64,000 nucleotides of DNA from Lophius americanus (taxonomy: Eukaryota > Chordata > Actinopteri > Lophiiformes > Lophiidae), in the NCBI GenBank assembly GCA_037951165.1, contig JBBDHG010000187.1, positions 3,549,501 through 3,613,500 of the forward strand, written 5' to 3'. The notes beneath the pieces were generated by a model, which saw nothing but the letters and a program-made list of their open reading frames with translations, had not been told where the DNA came from and searched no databases. Below, one piece after another: positions 33,870 through 46,100 of this stretch. Both the position numbers and the translations under genes were made by a program. The first letter of the stretch is position 1; every line of letters starts with the position of its first letter.

Positions 33870-35085
33870 GGCCCCATGTGGCAGCAGGATATGACCTCTC
33901 CAGGTCTAAAGCCAAGGCTGCTTTTCTTGGCATTGGGCACAGCAAAGCCTTCTGGGGTATATAAAGTCACTCATTGGTCAATTCTAACTCGCCCTACGCT
34001 TAGTACTTACAAATGCACATGGGACACTTTTAAATCCATCTCCATGTCTGAAACGCTGAAGCACAATCTGACACACTTATGTATGTGCGACTGAGTAGGA
34101 AGAGGAAGGATGCTGCACAGGGCCACACAAACTCAGTGCCCTCCTCTGTTGGCAGAGGTTAATCTGAGACCCGTTAGTATAAATCTTCATGACAGAGAGC
34201 CGCGAGGTGGTAGGAAACATATGGACAGTAGGACAATAGACAGTGGCAAAAGACTCAAAGAGAAACACTAAACTCTCATCTGCTGCATGATTAAAAGATT
34301 CTAAACTTCCTGTTTCCTCTTGTGCAGCCAAACCACTCTTCTTAAGTATCAAATCATTTTCATCTAAAAGTGAAGGCGTCCATTCATGCAGTATTTGCAG
34401 CATTGACTGTTCTCATCGTTTGCTTTGCGGGCGTGTTCCTGTGTCTCCCTCCTTTCATAGCCCCTCCACATCTGTCAGGCCTCCAGTGCATTGCAGAGTC
34501 TTCATGGTGGAGGGTGTTTAAGTTTATCTGTGGATACCAGATGTCTGAGCGTGTCAGAGCTCCAGTCTACCGTCAGGACCTTCTCTTCCCCGGGCGTCTG
34601 CCAACCACAGATTGTGTGTATATTATCTTTGCCTTATTAGTGCTGTCGGATATGTGTGAGTGTATGTGTTGATTCTTCACTTTGCAGTTGGCTGCGGTTA
34701 TGACGCGTGTGCTCTGTTGGGATGTGCAGTTTCTACAAGTGGCGATGCGGGCGATGAGTATCGGCGGCTAAATCACACTGCGTAGGTTCTGACCCAGTCA
34801 CAGTTAGCCTTTTGGAACAAATATAGCTCAATAGATCAAACCCATTCCTGCATCGAGCGCCATTCTCACTGCTTTTCTTTATCTACTCTGAACAAAACAA
34901 CAATTGCGTAAAGCTTCCCCCAGTTTCTCATTTCAGAATGTATGTGGTGTATAAAGTGTCTTACTCCTGAAACCAGTGCCTCCAGCATGAGGTCGGACTC
35001 TGTCAGCATATCTGAAAATTCAACTGAAAGTTTGCTGGGCGGGACAGTGTTGTAACGGTTAACACTTTTGATTAGCACGGGCGTT
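33870..35085. other. Gene-free stretch
   Basis: Frames at 34077-34403 (minus) and 34370-34672 (plus, hydrophobic) have no family resemblance and no splice context. Nothing else was recognised. Confidence 0.4.
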
Positions 35086-35088
35086 TCT

Positions 35089-35337
35089 GCGTTGAGTTTT
35101 AATAATGATGTGTCCTTTATTGAACACATACACACAACTTAGTGACTTTTTTTCTCTGCATTTGACTCATCGCTGAGAGGGAAGTGGGCAGCCCCCTTAT
35201 AGGGCCTGGGGAGGTGGGGTTTCAGGGTCTTGGTCAAGCCCTAGGATGACTAGACCCTGCTCCGATACGAAACCGGCTGCTTTCCGATCTTCTGATTGAG
35301 AGACGGCTGCTCTACACACTGAGCTACAGCAAACTGT
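35089..35337 (-). mobile_element. tRNA-derived SINE with tail
   Basis: Read on the minus strand: TGTAGCTCAGTGTGTAGAGC (A-box region), CGGTTTCGTATCGGA (B-box relic), a body with GGGGGCTGCCCACTTCCCTC, then GAGTCAAATGCAGAGAAAAA and a TTCAATAAAGGACA tail. Head, body and tail order are those of a common percomorph SINE. It is diverged; no tRNA cloverleaf function is expected. Confidence 0.75.
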
Positions 35338-35339
35338 CA

Positions 35340-36050
35340 AAGAGAGATATTTAGAGAAGTTAGGTTTAGGCCGAGAAAGTGAAAGTGGTCCGCAGACACG
35401 ATTGTACGTCCCTAGATCGTATCTCACAACACCCTACAGTACTAAGTTATCCATAGAAAGTTTTCCAAGCTTCCAAGAGTTCCAAAACACCAGTTTGCGT
35501 CTGGCTGGTGAAGGATGTTGGATCTATCCCGAGAAATAGTCTGTCATGCAAGTAGAAGTTGTGTGTAGTCTAAACATATAATTCTTTAGCAGACATCTAG
35601 CCAACATTTGATTCAAGTACAATGGCTGCTCTGTGACGTCTTAAACATGTGTTAGATATATAGTTTATTTTTATAAAACACCTGTTATATATGTGAGGCC
35701 TACTGTTTAGAAATCATTATAGATAGTGATATTCTGGAGGAGTGAGAGATTATGGAAAGAAAAACAGCTTCTTAAAAAAGAAGACACCTGTCTTTATTGT
35801 TGGGGACTATTTACTCAGGTGACTGAGTTAAACTAACAACAAATCTTATGTCGGGAGCTTTGGTTTTATTTATTGTCACCACTAGATATCTAACATACAA
35901 CCTGTAAAATGAACTACTCACTAATACGGTCAGAAGAATAGCCCATAAATGTTCATTTGGTTACATGTGTTTAAAGAGGGGTTTAAAGGTCAAGTTCTTT
36001 CTCGTGAAAAAAAAAAACCCATCAGCTGTAAGGATCCTATCTTGTCTCAT
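35340..36050. other. Gene-free stretch
   Basis: Moderately AT-rich unique-looking sequence. No frame, repeat or element was recognised. Confidence 0.4.
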
Positions 36051-36055
36051 CCTAT

Positions 36056-36510
36056 CTATACATATAGATAGGATAAGACAAGACAAGACGAGACGAGATA
36101 AGACAAGTTTAGATGAAATAAGTCAAGATAAGACAAGATAAGACAAGATAAGACAAGATCATACGAGATGATATGAGACAAGTTAAGATGAAATAAGTCA
36201 AGATAAGACAAGATAAGACAAGATAAGTCAAGATAAGACAAGATCAGACGAGATGATATGAGACAATTTAAGATGAAATAAGTCAAGATAAGTCAAGATA
36301 AGACAAGACAGACGAGATGATATGAGACAAGTTAAGATGAAATAATTGAAGATAAGACAAGAGAAGATAATAGGAGATAATATGAGACAAGACAAGTTAA
36401 AATGAGATACGACAAGGGAAGACAAGCCAGGCCAAGCCAAGAGAAAACAGGAGAAGACGAGATAATACGAGATTAGACGAGATAAGAAAGGACAAGATAA
36501 GATAAGAGAC
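36056..36510 (+). repeat. GATAAGACAA minisatellite with higher-order structure
   Basis: The basic unit is AGATAAGACA and close variants (AAGTCA, GAGACGAG). Longer units start with GATGAAATAA at 36112, 36187, 36272 and 36337, giving spacings of 75, 85 and 65 bp, which differ by multiples of the 10-bp unit. The end decays into GACAAG/GGCCAAGCCAAG. Leu/Ser/Ile-rich frames on the minus strand are artefacts. Confidence 0.9.
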
Positions 36511-36865
36511 GATATTGTCCCTGTAGAGAATCTTGTTCTGGACTCCGTCTGACTGCCGTATCACAGATGTAACATAAGGGCAGAGTGATGTAAAGAAAGA
36601 AAAAAACAGCCTGTCGGACCTGCTTTATATTCTACAGTCCATGGTTTAGATATTTGCCAAGACTTTGTCTCTGTTTCTTGAAATGTTATGGTTGCTGTTC
36701 CAGTGCCTCAACTTTATTTTTCAAGACACTTTATAGCCCAAAAGTTTGGTTTAAAACCCATTTCAATGGTTTCCCATCAGTGTAATGTGAATGAGTCAAT
36801 AACATTGGACTCGGTGTATTTTCTCCTGTAATAATCAAAACCACTAGGAACACATTTACCAACCA

Positions 36866-37316
36866 TCCATGACATTAAAACCACCGTTTTGCCACCACAG
36901 CTGCTCTGTGATTCTCTTTGTGTTCTAATATCAAAATCAGCACTTTTTGAACTTATTGAGCCACAGAAGTTCTTCCCTGGGATTGGACGACATAAGCTCC
37001 CAGAATGAGGTAATTGGAGCCATGGGCACGGAAGACTGTTGATAATTCACCAGTTGTCCATTTTGAGACCACTTTAGCAGGTACTTTCCCATGAAGACAA
37101 GGACCAACCAACAAGAGCAGCAGCGCTGGAGAAACCCTAAACCAGTTATGTAGCCATCACAATTTGTCCCTCCACAAAGGCACTCCTTTCCCTGCTTTCA
37201 ACAGATCAACTTCAAAGACCAAAGGTTCACTTGTGGTCAAATATATTCCACCCTCTGAAAGCGCCATTGTAACTTGGTCATCACCACCTGTCAGTAGTTA
37301 TAATGTTGTGGCTGAA
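36866..37316 (-). mobile_element. Tc1-like transposon remnant
   Basis: The left end CATGACATTAAAACCACCG and right end AGTAGTTATAATGTTGTGGCTG are inverted. The interior on the plus strand has TAGCCATCACAATTTGTCCC and ACAGATCAACTTCAAAGACC, antisense to the transposase N-terminal region of the family seen at 21474. It is about 450 bp and internally deleted. Confidence 0.75.
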
Positions 37317-37329
37317 AGGTAAATGTAGC

Positions 37330-39080
37330 TTGTCTTTTGCAACGTTGAAATTCTGTTGCAATCTCCTGTCCAAACTATATTGTGCGTGCTATAAAAACAT
37401 ATAAGAGTAAAACAACAACAGTCTCCGGTAATCCAGAGTTGCCTTCGTCCTCCTGAGGATCGGCGGCTGTCAGAGAAAACTCCTCCGCCATCGAAGGTTG
37501 AAGCAGGGACATCACTGGCAGCAGATAAGCTGGCTTCGAGAGGGGATGCAGAACCTTTACACAGACGCGCTCAGCTGAAGGAAGTCTTTGAAGTTCCCAT
37601 TGTGGTTTTTTAAATTGACGAAAAATCTTAATGGCAGCGCGGAATCCAGTGAGGAACAAAACAAATGTGTGATTCATCTTCAAGGGCTCTGAAGTAATTG
37701 TTTCAGAATGCTCTAACCTTGAGCCAGTAATCTCAAGTTGAACAGCCATAAAAGAGGCGAGTTCGCTGTGGAACAAACAAACAGGCGTGCCAGACGCACA
37801 TGTCTCCTCTACGTGCCTTGAATTATTGCAAAAACAATATGCGATGTTGCATCCGACAGATAAATGTTCACACGCCTTAATTACGCATGTATCGATTCAT
37901 CTTTGCATCTATATGAGTTGGTGTATGCTCCGGTGGAGTGAGTGCTTAGGTGCTTGGTGTACCAAAGCTCTTCTAATGACTAACAGGCCGGCGTAGCTCA
38001 TGGCCATGGAGAAAATGTTTATTTTGATGGATAAGCCAACAGCGGCCAGCTGGTTTGAGTTGGGAACAATACTGGAGACTCGGCCTGCATCTGTTTTTGA
38101 TTTAACTCTCCCTCCTCCTCAGATCCTCAATCCCCTTTCACCATCACTGCCTTTCTCGCTCCACAGGCCGCTATTCCCTGTATCTTAATTTCCTGGGAAT
38201 CCTGCCATCCTTCTTATCGGCCTTCTCGCAATCCTTCCCTCATCATTATTTTTTGTTGTCACCCTTTCTTACTCCCCTACAAGCCCGTGATGACGGGAGG
38301 TGATAAAGTAATAAATGAGGCATGGACGAGCATCATGTTTTATCGCTGGAGATTAATAGGGCAGAAAAAGTTTGCTAATTCCTGAATCATTGGCCCCTGT
38401 GATCCACTGAACACTCTCCGGGAGAGCAGAGGTGCTTATTGGCCTCTGTGGTGTATCAGTTTTATTTTTGTCTATATGGGTGTCACTTACACTGTTGGAC
38501 TTGTAAACCCCTTCTTTGCTTTTCTCTTTTTAGAATAGGATCGCTTGTGGCTGCGCCAGCTGCTGTGTGTGATTGTGTTTAAACTGCAACAAGAGGTCAT
38601 CCAGAAGATGCAGGCATGGATTCGAGTGTGTGTTAACATGCATCAGCAACATTATCTACCTAGTTTCATGTGTCCTCTGCCACAAGCACAGGCCCAAGTG
38701 GAGCTCCTCTGACTCTGTGGTTGCGCTATGGTCAGCCGCCTCCGTCTTCTCCACTTTCCTCTTTCATACCTACACACACACACACACAACTAAACAACAA
38801 GTCCACATCTGGAGAAGCATGTACAAACATAACATAATGGATGTGAGGAAATATGGTTTTGTGGTGAAACCATTAGATATGTGAAATTGTGAGAGATCGT
38901 GGCAGTGGAGAGGCATTTCCCCGGCAGTGTGGCCTTTTTTCACCGTTCTTACTTTATTGCCGCATTTTCAGTCCAGACTGAAATATTTTATGGTATGATT
39001 GCAATGACAGACATTTATGATCCCAAAATAAATCTGTCGTCTTAAGTGTGCCTACGGTGTCGTAAACGACAACAAGAGTG
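37330..39080. other. Gene-free stretch
   Basis: The 133-codon minus-strand frame at 37375-37776 was considered and set aside. The segment 38280-38470 has dense homeobox-like TAAT words and balanced composition and could be a conserved non-coding element, but that needs alignment. A short (CA)n lies at 38774-38788. Confidence 0.35.
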
Positions 39081-39089
39081 TAATCCTGA

Positions 39090-39475
39090 AAAAACAAACA
39101 AATCCTACAAGCAATCCTTCTGACTAAACTCCTCAAATTAAACATGAGGTTGTGTCTGAATAACGAGGATAAAAAAGAGAGTAAAAGTAAGTTAAACATG
39201 ATATAAAGAAGACAGATCTCCTCGGGTTGATTCATACGCACCAAATTTGGACTAAATCGGAACAGCAGTTGAGAAAATGATGGAAAACTCTTGGAGATAA
39301 AGCTCCCCCTAGTGTCAGAAATGTACAACTTAACGTTCCCAAAATTGTTCCAATTGTTCCTCAAACCAAGGTCTATGGATTTGTAAAATTTGAGAATGAT
39401 CTATGAAACAATTTTTGAGTTATTGCGTTTCATTGAAGGATCGTAATCCAGACTTTTGAGGGATATAATGATTTT
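39090..39475 (+). repeat. Dispersed 'CTCCCCCTAGTG' family copy
   Basis: ACAAGCAATCCTTCTGACTA, TGATTCATACGCACCAAATT, TGGACTAAATCGGAACAGC, AAAGCTCCCCCTAGTGTCAG (39299-39318) and GAGTTATTGCGTTTCATTG appear in family order. A minus-strand frame of 136 codons crosses it by chance. Confidence 0.75.
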
Positions 39476-39479
39476 GATG

Positions 39480-40855
39480 ACCCTCTGATGTTTCTTCCAG
39501 CACCGCCACGATGTGGATAGTTTCGTGGTAAGGGGTCCCAGCAACAAGAGGATACTTTGCATTGTTGAGCAGTGGGGTTCCATAAGCAGCTGAATTATTA
39601 GTTTAACAACATAAAGAGTACCACCAGGAACAGTGACAGCGTCACTGTTTTTTCCGGAGCTCAGATCAGGGGCCATAAATTAGTTGCCTGTGGGCTCAGT
39701 CCAGACCCTAAGAGGCTTCCATCTGGACCGCACAGAATTTTGACATAATTGGGAAAAAGATAGGCTGTTATTAAGCCTATTATTAACTTATGTCAGCAAA
39801 CAGATCAGTAAGATTGCGCCGTACCAGGTGGAGGGTCTCCCACACGTAGATAAAACATTCTCCTAGTCTAGGAATGGTTTCTATGGAAATGATGTCATTG
39901 TTATGTCAGTTATTTTAATCCCAGAGGTTTTTGAATCAATTTTATAACTTAAATGTTCATATTATTACTGTTCTAGATTATCATTAGCGGTCAGGGTTAG
40001 AGGTCTCAGGCCTCTCAGCTGGGGATTCTTTGCAGAATTAGCTGAACAACCCGTGTGAGAACATTCTGTTGATCAGTTAGAGCCCTATAATCCTCACAGG
40101 ACACCCTGATCATTTCCAAAGTTCATCTCCTGCTGCCTGAAAGAAGTGACATCACTGCTATAGATGGTTTGCGCCAATGAGCAACGGCCAAAAACGCTTC
40201 CTCACATGATGAAATCCTGAACCCATCCTTGGGCCAGTGGCCTTGAGATCTCTCTTAGAGGAGATTACATACACACACACACCTTTTTAGTTATATTTTG
40301 TGTTATGTAATTGGACCCAAATGCACAGAACTCAACAAAAACGGAAGCAGTTAAACTTAACGAGAATTGTTTCATGAAATAGATTTAGCTGTTTTTTAGT
40401 TTTTGCAGAGCAGGGCCGGCAGCTGGACACAGCATGGTGGCAGCAGAGCAGGATTCTCAAACAACCTCACTGAGGCAGGTGTGGTACCAGAACCGCGCAG
40501 GCCAAACAGAGGAGCCGGAACGGTGAGGGTGAGAGAGACTGAGAGAGCCAGAATCCCAAAATCCCCCAAAAATCTAAATGCTTGTGAAAGAAGTCATAAA
40601 CTGCATTACCACTAGGATGATGAAGAAAGGTTTGTAGAGCCGGGGTCTTTGAACAGCATTCTTCAGTAGTGATGATGAACCCAACTGGAGTGAGATGTGC
40701 GGGCCGGTAGGCGGGGTCAGGTTTGGGTGACAGGTAGGCACGCACTGGTAAACTAGACAGACAACACACAGCGGAGGAGAACCACAATAGACACAAGAGG
40801 GAGAGGGAGGTGTTCCGCTATAGGCGAACGTTTTGTGACATTTCTTTGCCAAATC
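39480..40855. other. Gene-free stretch
   Basis: No exon or element is supportable. A short (CA)n lies at 40270-40282. Confidence 0.4.
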
Positions 40856-40857
40856 AA

Positions 40858-41000
40858 CGGAGCAGTGAGGACGTGAGGACGAGGAGCAGTGAGGACGTGA
40901 GGACGAGGAGCAGTGAGGACGCGAGGAAGAGGAGCAGTGAGGACGAGGAGCAGTGAGGACGTGAGGAAGAGGAGCAGTGAGGACGAGGAGCAGTGAGGAC
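40858..41000 (+). repeat. GAGGAC-rich minisatellite
   Basis: Units GGAGCAGTGAGGACGTGAGG plus ACGA (24 bp) alternate with a shortened unit lacking the second GTGAGGAC (about 15-16 bp). The Pro/Ser/His-rich minus-strand frames across 40574-41016 derive from it. Confidence 0.92.
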
Positions 41001-41004
41001 AGAA

Positions 41005-43050
41005 AGTACATGTCATTGTTTGATAACTAACTCAACTTAACATTTACTGCCTGCATAACCATTTAACTGTTTCATTATCTTGGTAAAAGCCATCAATTTA
41101 GTTTGTTTGCTGTTGTTTGTTTTCACATTGTGTAACATTGCCAGAACCCTTGGGGTAGTCATTTAACTAAACGGATTTTAGTGATAAATCTCTCATTTAT
41201 TCACCTCTAAGATGTGCCAAAACCTTCTTCTGGGTAGGTTTTGGAACACAAATCTATCCTGTAGTCTGTCTGTGATCCTTCTCAAAACCAGATATACAAC
41301 AACAAACAGATAAATGCACAGGAGTGATAACCTCCTCTGAGAGGGTATTACAACTTAGCGACATGTCTTTGGACAGGTTCTGGACATCATTGGAGAAGGA
41401 GTAGCTGATGGCTGTGGATCAGGAACTCCAGCTCAGCCCCTCATCCATCTCTGTTGTGTGCATCCTCGCAAGCTCAAGTTTCCCATTGATGTTAAGTCAC
41501 ATTCATCCCCTCTCTGTTTCTTGCAGAGTATTGTTTGTTTGCTGATCTTTGAAAGGCTGCAGTGACTGAAAACAGTTGAGGAACACTGATTTAGACAACC
41601 ATGTGTCTCCATCAAAACACAATCAGCTGAAAGCTGCGTCTTTTCCTGTGATCTTCTGCCAAGGAAGCTCCACAGGCAGGCCATGAACAACCCAGCTCAC
41701 TTCAAGACATCAAGGTTCTCCAACCAACCATCAGAAGTCACCACTGCAACACCGACACCAGCCTTGGCAAGCCGGTATCAGAACATCAGCCCACAACCCC
41801 AGTGGGGTTCAGAGTTTTGTAGCAATGAGTTTTGACATCAAGGTTTTTGTTGACTGATACCCTCTGACAGTTACAGTACATGATGAACAGAGAGAGCTCT
41901 GGCACGTCCCCACTGTAATCTCCTATGCACATATTTATTGTGTGTGTGTGTGCGTGCGTGCGTGCGTGTGTGTGTGTGTGTGTGTGTGTGCGTGCGTATG
42001 TGTGTGTCAACACTCGGCTCGCTGGGGTCAACTGTAGTTTTACCTTAGGGATAGAGAATTACTTTTTATTGGAGCCATATTTCTGTGTAGAAATGATTGT
42101 TTGAATTAAATCACATTTGTGGTTAGAACCATGATAGTCTCACACACTCACTCACACACACACACACACACACACATACACGCACGCACACATTCTATCT
42201 ACAATAAATTGTAGAAAAATAAAAGTACTGCATGTTGCTCAATCTGTGTCGAATTACGTGAGTACTCCTTCCTGATCCTAACCCAGAGCGAGCGAGTTAG
42301 AACAGAGGAAGAAAAAGAGGAGGAAGAAGGGTGAGCCCACCTCTTGTAATGGGGGGGGGGGTATTCCGTGAGATCTCATTGTTTAACAGTAAAAATGCAA
42401 CCATTCTGTATTTATTTATGATCATGGCTAAGTCTTGAACCGTTCAGCGCGCCAACAAGAACACTTATAGCGCTTTTACAGAAACACACGTCAACGTTGA
42501 TGAACAATCAATGAGATGCCGGTTTGACTCCGTATGTCTTGGTGTGCAAACAAAAATTTCAATCGAGTCCAGGTGCCACCTGGATCTGGTTTCTTTGACA
42601 AATATCTTTCAATAACTTCTCCATTTTGTGGATTTCATTACAATAGTGAGCAAGATATCAAAGTGCAGAGGAGTAAGTCTCAACATCTGCCAGATATAAA
42701 GAGAGCTCTCCGTCCTGCACTGGCCGAGAATGACACAGGAAAACAAATAGCTTTTATCCTGCTCCTTTAACAGCTGCACCCTCAACACATCAGAAGAGAC
42801 ACAATTAGATCCACTTAAACTTTATTAGGTCAATCAATCCCTCATTCTACCTTTTATAAATGCTCATTTTTATGCAAGCGAGTGTCTCTGCTATGAGGGG
42901 TAATGTGTTGTTCTGTTAGCCGAGGCATGAGTCTCTCATTAAGCCAGTTGGTGGTTCACCTATAAAACATGCTACATGCTTGGCCTCCATATGACGACCG
43001 GACTCGATGTAAGCAGCAGTAAAATCCCTGCTAAATTATTTCCATCGGTA
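41005..43050. other. Gene-free stretch with microsatellites
   Basis: It contains a (GT/GC-GT)n array at 41938-42007, a (CA)n at 42148-42190 and a ten-base G run at 42352-42361. No exon is recognised. Confidence 0.45.
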
Positions 43051-43051
43051 T

Positions 43052-43165
43052 TCTTGCCTCCGCCAAGAGGTCGTGTTTTCACCGCTGCCTGCAGACGCGG
43101 TCGGATCCAGGAGTTTTCTTTAATAGCCTACCGTGACAATGCGAGGGATTTGTGAACATTTTCAA
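43052..43165 (-). repeat. Fragment of the GGCGGAGGTAA-tailed teleost repeat
   Basis: The plus strand reads GCCTCCGCCAAGAGGTCGTG, TTTTCACCGCTGCC and GGTCGGATCCAGGAG, complements of the tail and GGATCC block of the element at 7110-7725. Confidence 0.55.
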
Positions 43166-43169
43166 TTTA

Positions 43170-46100
43170 TCCATGAATTATGATCATGAAGTACATAAAG
43201 TGAATAAATACTTATACAATTTAATGCATATCTATATAAATGGCTTACTATTCATATACTATTCGATTTGTAACCCCATATAGTTCTTAACATTTGTTCC
43301 GCGTAGACATTCATTTTCCATTATAGCCAATTGCATCATAGTGTCACTCCTTACAGTGAAATAGCGATGAACAAAAATGTTGACATGGTGAATGTAAAAA
43401 GAGGTTTGTCTCACCAATCCTGCCCTGGTGCTTCACTTTGACAGGTGTAGAGGGAGAAACACTATTAAATGTCATTTAAAAAAAAAAGAAGTATTTACTT
43501 AAACACACTGAAATTCATAAACTTTGCAAAACCGCTCTAGCTCTGAATAAAAACATAGAAATTTTCACCAATGGCACAAATTAGTGGATGTAAGACATGG
43601 AATCTATCGAAAGCTCAATCAGAAAGACTATCCTCTTTTACACTCGGGCTAGATTTACTGCTAATACTACTATTATCCTCAATTTTCCCACATGCTCAGT
43701 CTCATTTACCGGCTCAATGGTCTAATGCATCAATGTATATCAGCTGCTCTCATTCAGGTCGCCTCATCATCCAATCACTGTGTCGCACCTGCATGCTTAG
43801 CCTCACCATCACCATCACCATCAGCTACCATCTTTAAATACGACTCTCTCTCTCCATTCATCTAGATCTTTCATGCTGCTGTTTCATACGGGCTCCACCG
43901 CCCCACCTACGCCTTGTCCTCGCATATCCATCAGCCTCAGCAGAATCATCAGCCCCTACCACCAGTATCCAGATTCCAATAGGGAATATTCCATACTGAT
44001 ACTCAGGGCAGAGACCCTTTCATCAAAATCTCCCTATCATTATCATCAGCATCATCATCATCATTAACATCACATACAACGCCCAGCATACATCGAAACG
44101 CTATGATGGAAACATAGAAGTCATAGGGTGTTAGTTGACATTGGTTGGTATCGCAACCCGCTCTGCCTTTGGCAGTACATACATAACTCCGTTCTTTACT
44201 TTTATGAACAGCTCTGACACACATCTGTCAGTGGAATGCTGTCCACCTGGTATCTTGTATCTGGACTCTGCTGTGTGTAGAACATATCTGTCTCAGATAC
44301 ACTAGAAATTCTTCACAATGAAACATGCTAGGGTTGATTATCTTAGCACTCGCCGAGTTTTGTCTTTCTCTTAATCAGTTCTTGTTTGTGCTAGTTGTAG
44401 CCCTTTTAGCATCCTTGTTAACAATAGCCAAGTTAAACATTATTGTGATCAGAATCAATAAATTACTTTATTTTGGAAAGTTTCCTGAAGACTCCTCCAG
44501 TAATTCATCTGTTATTGTCAGCCTTCAAATCTATCAAAAACACCAACAAACTCTCTCAGTCACTCAAATACTCCACAACCGTTCGTCACTCCTCATTCTT
44601 TTAACCATTTCACTTCTGTGTTTCTGCTCAGAGCCTCCAGCTCCACTCCCTTTTTCTGAAGAAGAGGTAATAACAACTTTTTTGGCACAGGGGCCTAGAG
44701 GATGTTTGGATCAAGTTTTTGTCACAAGATCTCCAGTTTGATCGGCACCAAACCAAAACAGACATATTTTTAAGACAGAACTTACACCACAGAGTGATGT
44801 CACCACTCCATCCTGTTTTATATTATTTTATTTTATTTCAAATGCTTCGACGCACTTAACACGTCACCACAATGTAATCTTCTGTAGGATACGCCCAAAC
44901 CTGCCTCTGGATAAAATTTCTATCCATTGTCCACTTTTCTAAAAAACAATGCAGACAAACAGACATATAATCAACACTAACAACAATAAACTATATATAA
45001 ACCATACATTATAACATGCTATCACTAAATACAGTTATAGATATACATTCATGCCTTCAATGATTTCAGATTTTTGTCTGTTCATTTTCACACTCCTAAT
45101 AGTTCTGGTGGTGATATCTGAGGATTTATATTCTGTTGAGAGCTGATCTGCTGGGTCAAAATATATATATTTGAAATGAGTGAGCTTTATTTAGAGGCTG
45201 AGGATGGACAGGGATGTGCAGGATTGTTAATCCTTTCAACTCACTGTTTCTAACCCCTTGTTCAATGGTGAATAGACGACCAGTGTGTTTCCTGTCAGGC
45301 TTGAATGTTCACCAACCTGTGCGTCTTAATATGAACTCATCGGGAGCTTGATGGACAATTTATGCATTTAATAATATTAAGTTTGATATTTTTGGAAAAG
45401 CACTTAGCTTCCTTGCTTCCAGTTAAGTGTAAAAAAAAGAGATCAGTACCATTCTCATCTGTGTGTAATTAACTTCATCCAGTCTGAGCGAATTCAATAA
45501 TTACCCAGCGCTGTAACCTGACTGTAAAACTACAGCTTGTTGTTTTTGCACTTCAGCTCGTGTGGAAACTTTTTAAATATACTTAAAATAATTAGAAGGT
45601 GATCATTAAGGATGCTAGAAGGTGGATGTTGTTACCTTGGACAGAACTAGACAAGCTCTTAACTCCTACTGCCAGATGTAATTCTCAGATAATCCGTCTG
45701 GGACTGAGATCCATTTTCATATTAGGCCCACAAGTTTATCAATGCAGCAATGGGACCGCGTGCCCACAGTCCACACAGTGAGAAGTGGAAGGAAGTTTTG
45801 TGTTATTGCATTACAAAACCTCCAGAGCTATTCTCTGCTCACAATAAGGACAGTTCAGATGTAATTTTACCATTAGAGTAAATTGTTTGCAGACATTCAT
45901 CAGGACACAATGATTTCCAATCCAAAAGTGTCCAAGTTCCTGTTTTCCTGTTTACAATCCTCAATTTTGTTTTGTTTTTACAGAGCATTTTGTGTGTCAT
46001 AGTGTTTGCTTTCTGTCAAATGAAAGGTGTCAGCTGGCTCTGCCCAGTGCCTGAGTGATTTGATCTTAGTCATTTGCAGAGGTCATGTTAACTATCTCAG

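Noticed and set aside
33584..34094. Long frames on both strands rich in Thr-His or Val-Cys
   Set aside because: They are translations of the (CA)n microsatellite.
35260..35337. tRNA gene on the minus strand
   Set aside because: The A-box region is good but the B box is degenerate and a SINE body and tail follow; it is a SINE head.
37375..37776. 133-codon minus-strand frame
   Set aside because: No family resemblance, chance-like composition, no paired splice signals or promoter. Its boundary lies just past a transposon relic.
44325..44741. 138-codon frame with hydrophobic start, as a membrane protein gene
   Set aside because: No homology, Kozak support or exon structure; kept only as a low-interest observation.
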